Assembly (NCBI GenBank): GCA_001662425.1
Contig: BDDC01000047.1
Location: forward strand, 81,573-145,572
Origin: Chlamydomonas sphaeroides
Taxonomy: Eukaryota; Chlorophyta; Chlorophyceae; Chlamydomonadales; Chlamydomonadaceae
Direction of reading: 5' to 3'
DNA length: 64,000 nt
Numbering within the stretch: the stretch's first letter is position 1; the number at the start of each line of letters is the position of its first letter. The notes under the pieces were generated by a model. It was not told the DNA's origin and made no database searches. It saw nothing but the letters and a program-made list of their open reading frames with translations. A program made the translations under genes and the position numbers. Positions 13,001 through 22,566 of the stretch are shown piece by piece.

Positions 13001-13935
13001 CCCGCAAGCGCCCGCTGCTGCCCATCGCTACTGCCCCCGTCCTCGTCTTACTTGGATGACAGACATGGACATCAGCGCTGGCTTCTTCGAGGCGGTAGCC
13101 AAGGTCAACCAGATCCCGATCGACCCCAGCAACGAGGACCAAGCGGACCTCCTGGCCCGGGGCATCCAAAACACCGGTGCGTGCGTGCGTGCGGGTCCAG
13201 CAGCTGGCTGGATCCTGGATGTGTTAGATCGATGGGTCATCCTGTGTATCCTGTGGAGGTCATGCATGCTTGGGTATGCATGCTTGGGTGGAATGCCATG
13301 CATGCATGCGTGTCTCGGCATGTCTTGCAGCGCGCGGCTACAGCAGCAACAGCTCATCAAAGCATGCACTATCGCACCTCCTGAACATTGTGCTCTCCCG
13401 CCGATCGCCGGCATTTCCTATGAATGAAGATTTTGGAGATGCCGGCTGGTACCTCCTCTTCCCCAAGGGCTTCCCCAAAGGAAAGCAAACGCTGTCGTTT
13501 GGCTTCAGCGCCTGCACCATCCCCAGCAACGACCCCGGCCGTCAGTTCTGGCGCTTTGGGACCAACACCCTCACGGGTAAGCCAGGGGGCGCGCTGGGCC
13601 AAAAGAACGGGCGGGGCAGGAGGGCGAGAGAACAAAGTAGCTAGGCTAGCTTGAGCCGCGCACTGGCTGGCTGGCGATGTGCGCGCATGCAGAACCACTG
13701 TGCTACATGCTTCTACTGTCCTGGCCCAGCCGATAGCGTGCGTGCGGACGGAACACAATTGGCCTTGCATGATTCCCTACCGCTGATGTATAGCGTGACC
13801 GCTTGCTTGCTTGTGGCCTTCCCCGCCGCAGGCGAATGCTTCCCCGACCCAGAGCGCTGCCGTGGCGACTTGGTCAACGTAGGGGGCGGTGAGCTGCCGG
13901 ACGTACAGTGGCAGTACGAGATCACGGTTGTGTAG
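10037..13935 (+). CDS. Secreted protein of unknown function
   Basis: Nine exons (10037-10166, 10515-10668, 11137-11239, 11515-11633, 11924-12029, 12586-12676, 13063-13176, 13331-13576, 13832-13935) join in one frame to give 388 residues. The N-terminus MAATRQLCLVAALLAALLAA followed by a small-residue stretch is a clear signal peptide. A Gly/Lys-rich spacer (GGGKGKGEGEGDRG) precedes the mature domain, which starts near CGLLDVGGLHILNPEG. Later blocks include TYLVTGSFFGAATQLPIKRT, AQVILNIANDAEW, DDCVSVTLNGRRL, GWYLLFPKGFPKG and a C-terminal VQWQYEITVV. No transmembrane segment follows the signal, so an extracellular, vacuolar or wall location is inferred. I do not recognise the family. The alternating hydrophobic pattern suggests a beta-rich fold. 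The last two exons have a degenerate copy downstream. Confidence 0.75.
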
Positions 13936-14309
13936 GTCCGCTGGCGGAAGCCTAAAAGATCAGCTTCCTTGCTGCTGCTAGCTGGTGAATGCGTTTCATG
14001 ATGGATGCATGGTATGGTAGTAAGGCGTGGAATTCCTACCTGTGAGCACTCGTAGTGTTGCTGATTGCGGATTCGGACGTGGTTGGACATACCGCTGCTG
14101 CATGCAGAGAAAAGCATAAGGTAGCATGTGCGTGTCGGTGCTGGTTGTTGAAGTGTGCGTGAATGTTGTTAGCCGATCGATCTACTCTTAGCAACGGGCA
14201 TGCAGCGCAATAAGCAATCCGGCATGCAGACTCGGCCAGGGCCCGCCCTGGCTGGTCGACGGACATACTGGTAAAGCTTACTTTGTATCATCAGCAGCCA
14301 TAATTATAC

Positions 14310-14314
14310 TGTAA
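14310..14314 (+). promoter_or_regulatory. TGTAA polyadenylation signal (candidate)
   Basis: TGTAA is the usual polyadenylation signal of chlorophyte mRNAs. This copy lies about 375 bases after the stop of the secreted-protein gene, a plausible 3' UTR length. No closer copy was noticed. Confidence 0.35.
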
Positions 14315-14400
14315 CGCCGGTTGTCAGGCAATCCACAGAAGTTCGCGCCACAAGTACATGCTGCCATTGAGGCTGGCTTGGATGCGCCCTGCCTGATCGC

Positions 14401-14640
14401 GTCCCATGGCCAACCTGGCACATGCGCAGCACGCACCGCCTAGCAGGCAGGTGGATGGAGCGAGGGACGCCCGACAATGCATGCAATTTCGCATCCCAGC
14501 TGCCGTGACAGGGCACGTTTATTTGGGCGAAGTAAGAGAGTCTTGCATCAGCATATGTGGGGTCAGGGCATCATCTGGGCGCCTTGTGCACATCGGCATG
14601 TCCGTTATGACAGCCGCAGCCGTGCTGCCGGGGTCGCCAG
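14401..14640 (+). repeat. Dispersed repeat, copy 1
   Basis: It begins TCCCATGGCCAACCTGGC and ends near TGTCCGTTATGACAGC. The same ordered landmarks (the CATGGCCAACCTGGC block, GGGCACGTTT, an AGAG-TCTTGCAT block followed by AGCATATG, then TCCGTTATGACAGC) recur at 18260-18460 with many differences between them. This looks like two diverged copies of one element about 200-240 bases long. No coding potential is evident. Confidence 0.6.
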
Positions 14641-15177
14641 ATAAGTTCCAGGCCTGTGGTGGCAAAGGCTGCAAGCTCAATAATCTCTATTTTCCGTGCC
14701 TGCTGCCTGCCGCCCAACTTTGTGCAACACTCAGATTCAATCTCATTTTCTATTTCTATTTACGCTGACAGATGTACTTTTGGTATGGAATGTGATAACC
14801 CAGCGGGTCTGTAAATAGTCACATGCATATGGCGGCGCAGCGAGGCGAAGTGTGCTGCAAATACAGTGCGTATCACATAAGGGCAGCAGGAATGCACAGC
14901 AGGCGATTCGGTTGTATGTATGTGGCAGGTCAAAAGTCGGCCGCGTCCCCATTGGCGAAAATTCTTAGTCAAGCTTGAGCATGTTCAACGCTTCCATCAC
15001 TGCACACGCATGTTTGATGGGGGCTGAGTGCTGAGGCGAAGTGCTGAGGCCGCCCTGCCTCCTCATCTATATGTTTGCTTCAGCAGCACGTGATGCAAGT
15101 CGGAGTGAATGCTTTCAGGGTAATTTGCATTGACACGCATCCGCACAGCCCCTCACACCACCCGCCCCCAATACCAA

Positions 15178-15367
15178 AATATTTCTATTTCTATTTCTAT
15201 TTCTATTTCTATTTCTATTTCTATTTCTATTTCTATTTCTATTTCTATCTCTATTTCTATTTCTATTTCTATCTCTATTTCTATCTCTATTTCTATCTCT
15301 ATTTCTATCTCTATTTCTATTTCTATTTCTGTTTCTATTTCTATTTCTATTTCTATTTCTATTTCTA
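15178..15367 (+). repeat. Hexanucleotide microsatellite (ATTTCT)n
   Basis: About 190 bases built almost only from ATTTCT units, with scattered T-to-C changes (ATCTCT) in the middle and one TGTTTCT. It reads as Tyr-Phe, Ile-Ser or Arg-Asn repeats in different frames, none of which is a credible protein. It sits immediately before the degenerate exon copy. Confidence 0.95.
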
Positions 15368-15384
15368 GAAGGAATGCACGGGCA

Positions 15385-15898
15385 TGCGCAATAGCAGCAA
15401 CTCATAGCATGCACGTATAACGCACTTCCTGAAGACTTTGCTTCCATCTCCAATCGCCTGCATGCCCTATGAAGACTTTACGGATGCCGGCTGGTACCTC
15501 ATTTTCCCCAAGGGCTTCCCCAAGGGCACACACACGCTGTCGTTTGGCTTCAGCTCCTGCACCATCCCTAACGACGACTCCCGCCTTTGCCTCGACGGCT
15601 CTTTGGTACGAACACTCTCACGGGTGCGTGGGGCAGGAGGGCAAAAGCAAGGCCAAAGTAGGATAGCTGGGGCAGGAGGTGTCCCTCCTGAGCTGGGGCC
15701 CTATCTGGGGTCGCGCGCTGGATGGCAATGTGCATGCCTACCATACCTGCTCCTGCTTGCTTGCATGTGGCCTTCCCCGCCGCAGGCGAAGGCTTCCCCG
15801 ATCTCGCGCACTGCCGTGGCGGCTGGGTCAACGTAGGGACCGTTCAGCTGCCAAACGTACAGTGGCAGTACGAGATCATGGTTGCGTAGGTGTCCACC
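15385..15898 (+). pseudogene. Broken partial copy of the secreted-protein gene (last two exons)
   Basis: 15385-15620 matches exon 8 of the gene at 10037-13935. It shares DAGWYLIFPKGFPKG and LSFGFSSCTIP, and its upstream bases also align with the 5' part of that exon. A one-base shift follows: the original reads RFGTNTLTG before its donor, while here the annotated frame reads SLVRTLSR and LFGTNTLTG is found only in the +1 frame. 15786-15888 matches exon 9 (GEGFPDLAHCRGGWVNVG, VQWQYEIMVA, then TAG). The intron between keeps a GCAG acceptor. Exons 1-7, including the signal peptide, are absent; the microsatellite lies where they would be. It is therefore a truncated tandem duplicate and probably non-functional. 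Confidence 0.8.
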
Positions 15899-16336
15899 TA
15901 CTACACCTACGATCGACGTATATATCCCCACGCACGGCGGGGTGTCATGACATGCACGCTGCTGTCGCGGGCACGGAGCTTGGGAGAGAGACATTACAAA
16001 AGGAAAAAGAAACCGAAAGCAAGGAAAAACGGAAAAGCAGGAAGCAGGAACCGAGTCAAAGTGCCGAACGGCGCAAGGCACATAAACCGGTGGGGCCCTC
16101 AGATCCCCCACCGGCGGAGCACAGCGGGACCAAACGGACCCTAACTGCCTCCTCCATTCCCCCAACACGGCAGCCTCCCAACACCATCCCTATACAGCAC
16201 ACGACAAGCGATAGCACTTGGAAGCGCCTAGCAACAGTTCAAAGCTCCTCCTGCGGTGCGCGGTCGCAGGCGCAGCGGGTCCTCTCCTCTAGGCTCCTCC
16301 ACAGCACACAGCACGACTCGCACTACCCATGCGGCC
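15899..16336. other. Short intergenic region
   Basis: A+C-rich sequence between the pseudogene and the stop codon of the next gene on the minus strand. It includes an A/G-rich tract near 15995-16050. No gene was recognised. Confidence 0.4.
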
Positions 16337-16675
16337 TCAGGCCCCCTCCAAGGGCGCGGGCACAGGGTGCTGCAGCGACAGCCGTAGCTCCAGCGCAGGC
16401 ACGTAGCGGCCCTCCTCTGCAGGCTTCACCACCGAGCACAGTACGCCATCGATGGCCCAGGTGGCCTTGAACCGATCCAGGCCTGTAGACTTCAGCTGGG
16501 CGGACAGGAAAGAAGTGGGTAGGGCACTAAGCGACAGGGCTGCCCAGCGAAACTGCAGTCTGATGAGCTCCCGCAGCCGCGCCACCACTTCCCTGACCAC
16601 GGCCGCCGACGTCTGCTGTGCCGGCTCCCTCGAGTAGTACGCTCGCCACACGGCCGCCAAGAAGGTGACACGTAG
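16337..16675 (-). CDS. C-terminal fragment of an unidentified protein, 5' part in assembly gap
   Basis: An open frame of 112 codons runs from the N gap to a TGA at 16337. It encodes LRVTFLAAVWRAYYSREPAQ, then a basic helix-rich stretch (VVREVVARLRELIRLQFRW) and ends VPALELRLSLQHPVPAPLEGA. Composition is protein-like: balanced, with long amphipathic helices and no low complexity. I do not recognise the family. Upstream exons are hidden by the 396-base gap and could extend to about 18545, where an open frame beginning MPQALAALRPCEHGAVGYEG exists on the same strand, but no link can be shown. Confidence 0.4.
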   Translation of the reverse strand, partial: LRVTFLAAVWRAYYSREPAQQTSAAVVREVVARLRELIRLQFRWAALSLSALPTSFLSAQLKSTGLDRFKATWAIDGVLCSVVKPAEEGRYVPALELRLSLQHPVPAPLEGA

Positions 16676-17071
16676 NNNNNNNNNNNNNNNNNNNNNNNNN
16701 NNNNNNNNNNNNNNNNNNNNNNNNNNNNNNNNNNNNNNNNNNNNNNNNNNNNNNNNNNNNNNNNNNNNNNNNNNNNNNNNNNNNNNNNNNNNNNNNNNNN
16801 NNNNNNNNNNNNNNNNNNNNNNNNNNNNNNNNNNNNNNNNNNNNNNNNNNNNNNNNNNNNNNNNNNNNNNNNNNNNNNNNNNNNNNNNNNNNNNNNNNNN
16901 NNNNNNNNNNNNNNNNNNNNNNNNNNNNNNNNNNNNNNNNNNNNNNNNNNNNNNNNNNNNNNNNNNNNNNNNNNNNNNNNNNNNNNNNNNNNNNNNNNNN
17001 NNNNNNNNNNNNNNNNNNNNNNNNNNNNNNNNNNNNNNNNNNNNNNNNNNNNNNNNNNNNNNNNNNNNNNN
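16676..17071. other. Assembly gap (396 N)
   Basis: Unsequenced bases inside a probable minus-strand gene. The true length of the gap is unknown. Confidence 1.
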
Positions 17072-17414
17072 GGCGTTGCCAAGGGTTCTGGGCCCGCCAC
17101 CTCGTAAGGACGAGGGTGTATTCGTTGGTATGAGGTAACGCACGCGTGAGATGACCGCCATGCATGGGCCCAAGCGGCCCCATGCAGGCGGACCCGGCCA
17201 GTGGTTGTTCAAAGTTTGGTGTATGTGCGCTGCGTGTGCGCTGCGTGGGCTATTGGCTGGCGTAACCTGCTGGCAGACTGCCATGCTTGCATGTGGCATG
17301 GCAGCTTTGGTGCGACTTGCTTGCGGGCCAGAGATAGCTAGGCCTGGCGCTAGGCGGCCCCGGGGCTTGTGCGGCTGGCTACCCAGCGCACCCGGCCAAG
17401 CGGGTGCGGGCAGG

Positions 17415-17540
17415 ACCTGCGTGCTGTACATAGTATGGGCATGCGCCCATGTTCGGTCGGGCTAGCGGTGCCTGGCCTAGCTACCTGCTGTACATAACTC
17501 ACTTAGGCAAGCGCCCATGTTAGGTGGGGCTAGCGGTGCC
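17415..17540 (+). repeat. Imperfect tandem duplication, unit about 65 bp
   Basis: Two copies (about 17415-17472 and 17483-17540) share CTGTACATA, GCGCCCATGTT and GGGCTAGCGGTGCCT in the same order, with small differences. The spacing of shared blocks is about 65-70 bases. Confidence 0.75.
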
Positions 17541-18185
17541 TCCGTGGGGCGCGCGCTGCCTGCCAATCATCAGAAGGGGCACGTACCGTCGCTGAGGGGG
17601 CGCTGGTGACAGCGAGACGTGGGAAGTGGAGGTGGCTTTGGGTATGTACGGTGACAATAGGCGCCGTAGTGGGTCGTGAGACCAGCTTCAGCATCAGTGA
17701 TGGCAGACGTTGCTGAGATGAAGGCAGGAGGGCGCTAGGCCCGCCAGTGGGGCGCCCGGCTGTGGGCGCTTCTAGCAATTCAATATTATTGGGCAGCCCT
17801 GCTCTTAGGTGCCGCTGCCGGTGGGGGGCGGCGTGGCTACACCGTTTAGCAGTACCGCTCCCACCATCCTGCTCAGTGCTCACCAGTCACGAGGGGCTTG
17901 CTTGGGATGGGGAGCGATTGGGATGGGGTGCGACAGCAATCCGTCCTGGCAACGCCGGCCAGGAGGCGACAGCAGCTGGGCAAGCCCTTACTTGCCAACT
18001 TCCCGCGCTGCCCCGTCCCCGCCTCGCAGCGCCGGCTGGTGCTGGTGCAGGAGTACGCGGCGCGCGGGGCGCGGGGTGGGGAGGCCAGAGTTCCCCAGCG
18101 GAAGTAAGCGCAATTGGAATTGAGTATCCAAACGTATCCAAACCGTAATCCGTGCCAGATGCGTGCCACGCACGCCGTAGCTCCC

Positions 18186-18255
18186 GTCGAGGCTGGGATG
18201 GATGCATGGGCCCAGCCTCTGTCGAGGCTGGGATGGATGCATGGCCCCAGCCTGA
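18186..18255 (+). repeat. 35-bp direct tandem repeat containing an inverted repeat
   Basis: Two adjacent 35-base copies of GTCGAGGCTGGGATGGATGC followed by ATGGGCCCAGCCT, differing at a few positions near the 3' end. Within each, GGCTGGG pairs with CCCAGCC, so each copy can form a short hairpin with TGCATG at the tip. Confidence 0.85.
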
Positions 18256-18259
18256 CTAC

Positions 18260-18460
18260 GTCCCATGGCCAACCTGGCGCGCACGCAGCAACGGCGCGTG
18301 GATGCATGCGGCTGAAGATAGGAAAGAACAGTGCATGGCCGCCTCCAAGCTGACAAGGGCACGTTTTCGCGAAGAAGAGAATCTTGCATTAGCATATGTT
18401 GGGACACAAAGAGGCATGTGCTTTTGTCCGTTATGACAGCTGGGGCCGCCGGGCATCGCC
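18260..18460 (+). repeat. Dispersed repeat, copy 2
   Basis: This is the diverged partner of 14401-14640. Both start TCCCATGGCCAACCTGGC and both contain GGGCACGTTT, AGCATATG and TGTCCGTTATGACAGC-like blocks in the same order and orientation. Confidence 0.6.
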
Positions 18461-18821
18461 GGATTTCCTCCAGGTAAGCCGCCAGCCCCTCGTAGCCAAC
18501 CGCGCCGTGCTCGCAGGGCCGTAATGCAGCAAGCGCCTGCGGCATCCACGCCGCGTGCCTGCTACGGCAGGGGGCCGCGGCGCTCCCAACACCACCTCAT
18601 TCGTTTGCTTGGGCCCTGTCATCCACCGGCCCCTGTCATCCACGCGGCGCAGCAGTGCGCCGCGCTGCCCCTCACTCGTCTAGCGCTACAAGCGCGCCCT
18701 CAGCAGCCGCAAGCCGCCAGAGGCCGTACCGCGCGGGCCCCATTCTGCTGCTTGCTGCGGCCCGCGAACATGAACGCTGCGGCGGCGCGCGCTCCCGTGC
18801 GTCTGCCTGCGCCCGCCTCGC

Positions 18822-20875
18822 TCACTGCGTCCCGGCGCACTGCCCGCAGTGCCAGTGGCGCATCTGCGCGGCCTTCTTCTCCGTCATGCGGGCGCAGCGG
18901 CCGCAGTACCTGCGCGCGTGGTCGTAGAGGGAGGCGCAGCACGCAGCACATGTCAACACACATCAGCCGGCTCGTTGCATGTGTGCCAATCGATGCCAGC
19001 CTGCAGGGCCGCATGTAAGCCCCGACTTCCGTGGCCGCCTGTTGCATGGCGCGAACAGGCGCCGCACAAAGCCTGCGGTGCCTTTGCTCCTCCCAGGCAT
19101 GCCACTTCCAGGCATGCCCCTCCCGGGCCTTTCCCTCCCACGCCTGCCCCTCCCACCAGGTGTCGCAGTTATCGCAGGCGATCCAGAACTCGGACGACCG
19201 GTACAGGCGGCCGCACGCCGGGCACGGGTCGCCCTCGCCGTCCTCCCACCCGTCGCCGGAGCTGCATTACGAATGTGGCAGTGGGGGCACGCGCTCAGCA
19301 AGTCGACAAGCCGGGCACAGCCCGCACCCAACTGCCAGCACTGCAGCACGCCACGTGGGGGCCTCCACCGCGCCCTCCGGCCCCAACTCACGCAGCCCCC
19401 TCGTCGCCCTCCTCGTCGCTCAGCTGTTGCTGTAGGGAGCAAGCCGCAAGGGGTGCAGCCGGCACATGTCAGCCCTTGCTGTTAGCCTCACCGTCACAAC
19501 CTGGCCCAACGGCTGAAGCCCTGAACCTCAGCTCCCCTCACCCGCTGAGCGCGTGCGCCAGCTCGAGAGGGGCCGCCCGGGCCACCTGGCCGCTTGAGGG
19601 CTCCCACGTTGGTGGTGGGGCCGCCCACGACCTGCTTCACGCGGCCCGACACCACCTACGGCAACGGTGTTTTGTGAACACATGGGAAGCCGGAAACGGA
19701 AACGGCGTGGGTAAGAGATTGCATCGTGAGTTGCAGGTTCATTGCAAAGCATGGTAGGTGCGAAGCGCGACGGGAGGGGAGCTTGCTGCGCAGCGCAGCT
19801 TGATGCGAGGGCGGAGGGCGCGACGGGAGCTGCTCGCCCACCTCGTAGCAGGTGGGCAGCTTGTTAATGAGGGAGAACAGCTCCTCCCTGCCGCAGCGCG
19901 CGAGGGGAGACGCAGCTCAGCGCAGGCAACGCAGCATGCAGCGTGTCGTCATGCGCCCGAGCACCGTTGGCGGGCACCGTCGATGCATGCGGTGGCCGCG
20001 TTCGGGGTCAGAGCTTACCGCTCCTCGCGGTTCAGGCGTGCCCCCTTGTAGAAGGCCAGCGCCAGCAGCCAGCTGTCCGAGTGTACGGCCACCAAGCTGA
20101 TCCAATCGCTCCGCTGGGGGGTGCGTGGGGTTTGCCAAGGGGTTGTTTGGGGGCGGTTAGTCGGTCGTGGGGCGAGCCATACAAGGTGCAATGGCGTGAG
20201 CATCATGCTGCAAATGGTGCAACTGGTGCAGTAGTAAGCCTCTGGTCACTGGTGCCAGCCCGCTGACCGCAGGCCGCAAGCTGTCGACGGGCCTTGCCGA
20301 GTCGCACGGCTAGTCCTAAGCAGGCTGGGGGCCGCACCACTCCCAAGCAATTGCTGCTTACCTGCATGCCGTCACGGGCGAAGTTGATTCCCTGCGTGGA
20401 GAAAGGCGGGCTCAGGTCCATGGAAGGTTGTCCGCCATCGCGGTGCCAAAGGTCGCGACTGAGCCCGCTGCAAGCGAGCTCCACTAAAAGCTATCGCGGC
20501 ATGCACTGGGGGCGCTGCGAGGGCCTGAGCAGCATGCGACACACCAGCGCTGGCTCGGGTGCCTCTGGCGGCACCTCCTCGGCCGGTAGGTCGACCGCCC
20601 AAGTGCCGTCGGGGTATCTGCACGCACAATTGGGCGCACACGACACCGTGGCGTGGCTGGACAGATGCGGGATGGCCCTAAGACCGACGAGCCCAGGGCC
20701 CGCGACGCCCACCCAGCCCTGCCGAGGCGGTCCCATACCCGTATAGACAGAGATTCTCCTTTGCGGGATCGCATTGGTCGGAGAATTTGTCCACATCCGT
20801 GAGCAGGGCGCGCAGAATGCCCTTACGCCGCCCTAGATAGTCTTCATACACATCGCGTGGGCTACGTGTCGCCAT
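18822..20875 (-). CDS. Alfin1-like PHD finger protein
   Basis: Nine exons (20739-20875, 20545-20617, 20362-20391, 20019-20113, 19842-19887, 19542-19655, 19392-19423, 19157-19261, 18822-18909) give 239 residues with every junction in phase, close to the usual Alfin length of about 250. The Alfin domain covers aa 1-135: DVYEDYLGRRKGILRALLTD, QCDPAKENLCLYG, TWAVDLPAEEVPPE, GINFARDGMQ, SLVAVHSDSWLLALAFYKG, ELFSLINKLPTCYE. A Gly/Pro-rich basic linker follows, then an acidic DEEGDEG stretch and a C-terminal PHD finger (CPACGRLYRSSEFWIACDNC, then GRCARMTEKKA, HWHCGQC). Family members are nuclear proteins that bind H3K4me2/3 and act in transcriptional control. Here the expected WFHGKC reads WYCGRC, so the His ligand appears to be Cys. 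The start is the only Met ahead of the Alfin domain in frame. Confidence 0.93.
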
Positions 20876-22566
20876 GGTCTTACGCTGCTGTAGCTGCCGC
20901 GGCAAGGGGGTTGGGGTCGAGACAGATGTGGAGACTCGGGTCAACGCTCAAAGGCTGTTGTTATGTGCAGCAATGCGTGGCAATCCAATGCTATGTAGCC
21001 GGTGCGTGATGCAGCGCACAACCTCTCGCCGTGGGGACGCATGGAACTTGCGGAACTCGGGTACGGCGGATGAAGGCCTTGGACCTCGGTTCACCAAGAC
21101 CGAACCCAGGAACGGGCGTGGTGATGGGAGGAGCGGATGTAGGATTGTGAGCACCGAAGAGGGCATGGACCGGGACTTTGAGACAGGGGCGGGGGACTGG
21201 GGGAGAACGGGGCGGCGGCAGCGTTCAGGCCAGCACGCTTAGCGCAGGGGACTCCTTCGCTGCGCGGCATTTCTGCATCCGTACCAACCACGTCTCCCTT
21301 GATCGACGATGCACGAGTTGCGCATATTGCAGCCTCCTACTGTGATGACCCGCCCAGGGTGGCCCCGCCACGCCCTGGCACAGCCCACCCCTGCCCACCT
21401 GCGGACGCAGGCGGACGCCACGGCTCGCCCTTGTAGGTTACTGACATCGTTCTTCTGTTTTTCGCCCGCGGGATGATGACGCGAAGGAGGATTGGCTGTG
21501 AGCTCGCCTGCAACTCAACACACGGCTCCATGATTGAAGTGACGCGAAGCCAACAGACGACTCCTTGCGTCCATGGACATGCGCCTCTACTTCCGCACGG
21601 GCCGAGCACCAGGGCAAAGCGCTCCCCCACCTTGCACGGCCGTACGCGGTCCGCCCATAACACCAGACGCCTCACAAGCTCCAGTCAGCCCCGTCGGCAG
21701 TCCAAGCCAGTCGGCAGCAACGTCGAATCCGCCGTAATCCGCTCTGCCGGGCTGGATCCCTGGATTCCAGGGTCAAGTTGGCTCGCCCCCGTAGGGGCGC
21801 GAGGCGTACCGGTCGGGACAGTGAACAAGGACGACGGATTAGAAATGCAGCGATACGCGTTAGGGATCGTATCCCAGACAGCTACTGAACATAGCCCATA
21901 GCCCATAGCCCATAGCCCATAGCCCATAGCCCATAGCCCATAGCCCATAGCCCATAGCCCATGCAGTATAACCTTGTGCGGAGTAGTGTCCCTTCATATC
22001 TGTCTTGCCCTCATTCTGTGCAGAGGTGTTTCTGTGCAGAGGTGTTTCTGAGCGCCCGGCCTGCTTCCGCCCTGGCGGCGGCGATGGGCCGGGCGGCGAT
22101 GGGCCGGGCGGCGGAGGCGGAGGGGATGGTAGCGGCCGCCGCAAGCGGCCGCGACACTGCTAGAGCGGCAGCAGCGGCGGCGTGTGTTGAGATGTGCATT
22201 CCTGCCGTTTCAGGCAGGTCAGGCGGCTAGGTCCGGCCCGTGGGGCGGGGGCACGGATGTCGGTGTGCCCGAGACCCCTTAAATACCCCGGCGACAACCG
22301 CATAATGACCGACTGTTTGCATCCGGTCTGGGTGGCCTCTTTTTGGGGCGAGCCATGCACCCATGCGCAGGTTGGGGAGGTTTAAACTCGCGGTGCCACA
22401 GGCCGCGACGGCATAGGGCCCCCCGCCCCAGCCGTTCGGCATGCATTGCCTTGTTCTTCAGAACCAGCGTGGCCTGCCATGCTGCCTCTCCCCTACCATC
22501 CCTGCGCTGCTTCCGCCTCCATACAAACCTCTCAGCCCAGCCCAGCCCAGCCCAGCCCCACCCCGC
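20876..22566. other. Intergenic region between Alfin-like gene and PIG-T 3' end
   Basis: The left part is the upstream region of the Alfin-like gene. The rest holds a heptanucleotide repeat, a duplicated GTGTTTCTGTGCAGAG-like block near 22022, a GCGATGGGCCGGGCG doublet near 22081 and a (CCCAG)n run at 22530-22560. Small open frames (for example 21337-21675 on the minus strand) have no recognised homology. Confidence 0.45.
21892..21961 (+). repeat. 7-bp tandem repeat (CCCATAG)n
   Basis: Nine to ten near-perfect copies of CCCATAG (CTATGGG on the other strand). The seven-base unit with a G triplet looks like plant-type telomere repeats (TTTAGGG) but is not identical to them, and it sits alone in intergenic DNA. 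Confidence 0.93.

Larger units (their letters stand above)
13936..15384. other. Intergenic region with 3' UTR and repeat copy
   Basis: This holds the 3' region of the secreted-protein gene, one copy of a dispersed repeat (14401-14640, annotated separately) and the microsatellite at its right end. AT content is higher here than in coding DNA. No protein gene was recognised. Confidence 0.5.
17072..18821. other. Repeat-rich region between gap and Alfin-like gene
   Basis: It contains the two short tandem duplications and the second dispersed-repeat copy listed separately. A minus-strand open frame around 18431-18545 (starting MPQALAALRPCEHGAVGYEG) could be an exon of the gene truncated by the gap, or of nothing. 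No firm gene model is possible. Confidence 0.45.

Noticed and set aside
15075..15453. Open frames of Tyr-Phe, Ile-Ser or Arg-Asn repeats on both strands
   Set aside because: They are only the (ATTTCT)n microsatellite read in different frames.
17415..18255. CRISPR-like array
   Set aside because: Only two copies of each repeat, adjacent and without unique spacers; the genome is eukaryotic.
21685..22144. Minus-strand frames reading MGYGLWAMGYGLW
   Set aside because: Produced by the seven-base repeat; no splice sites or other protein features.
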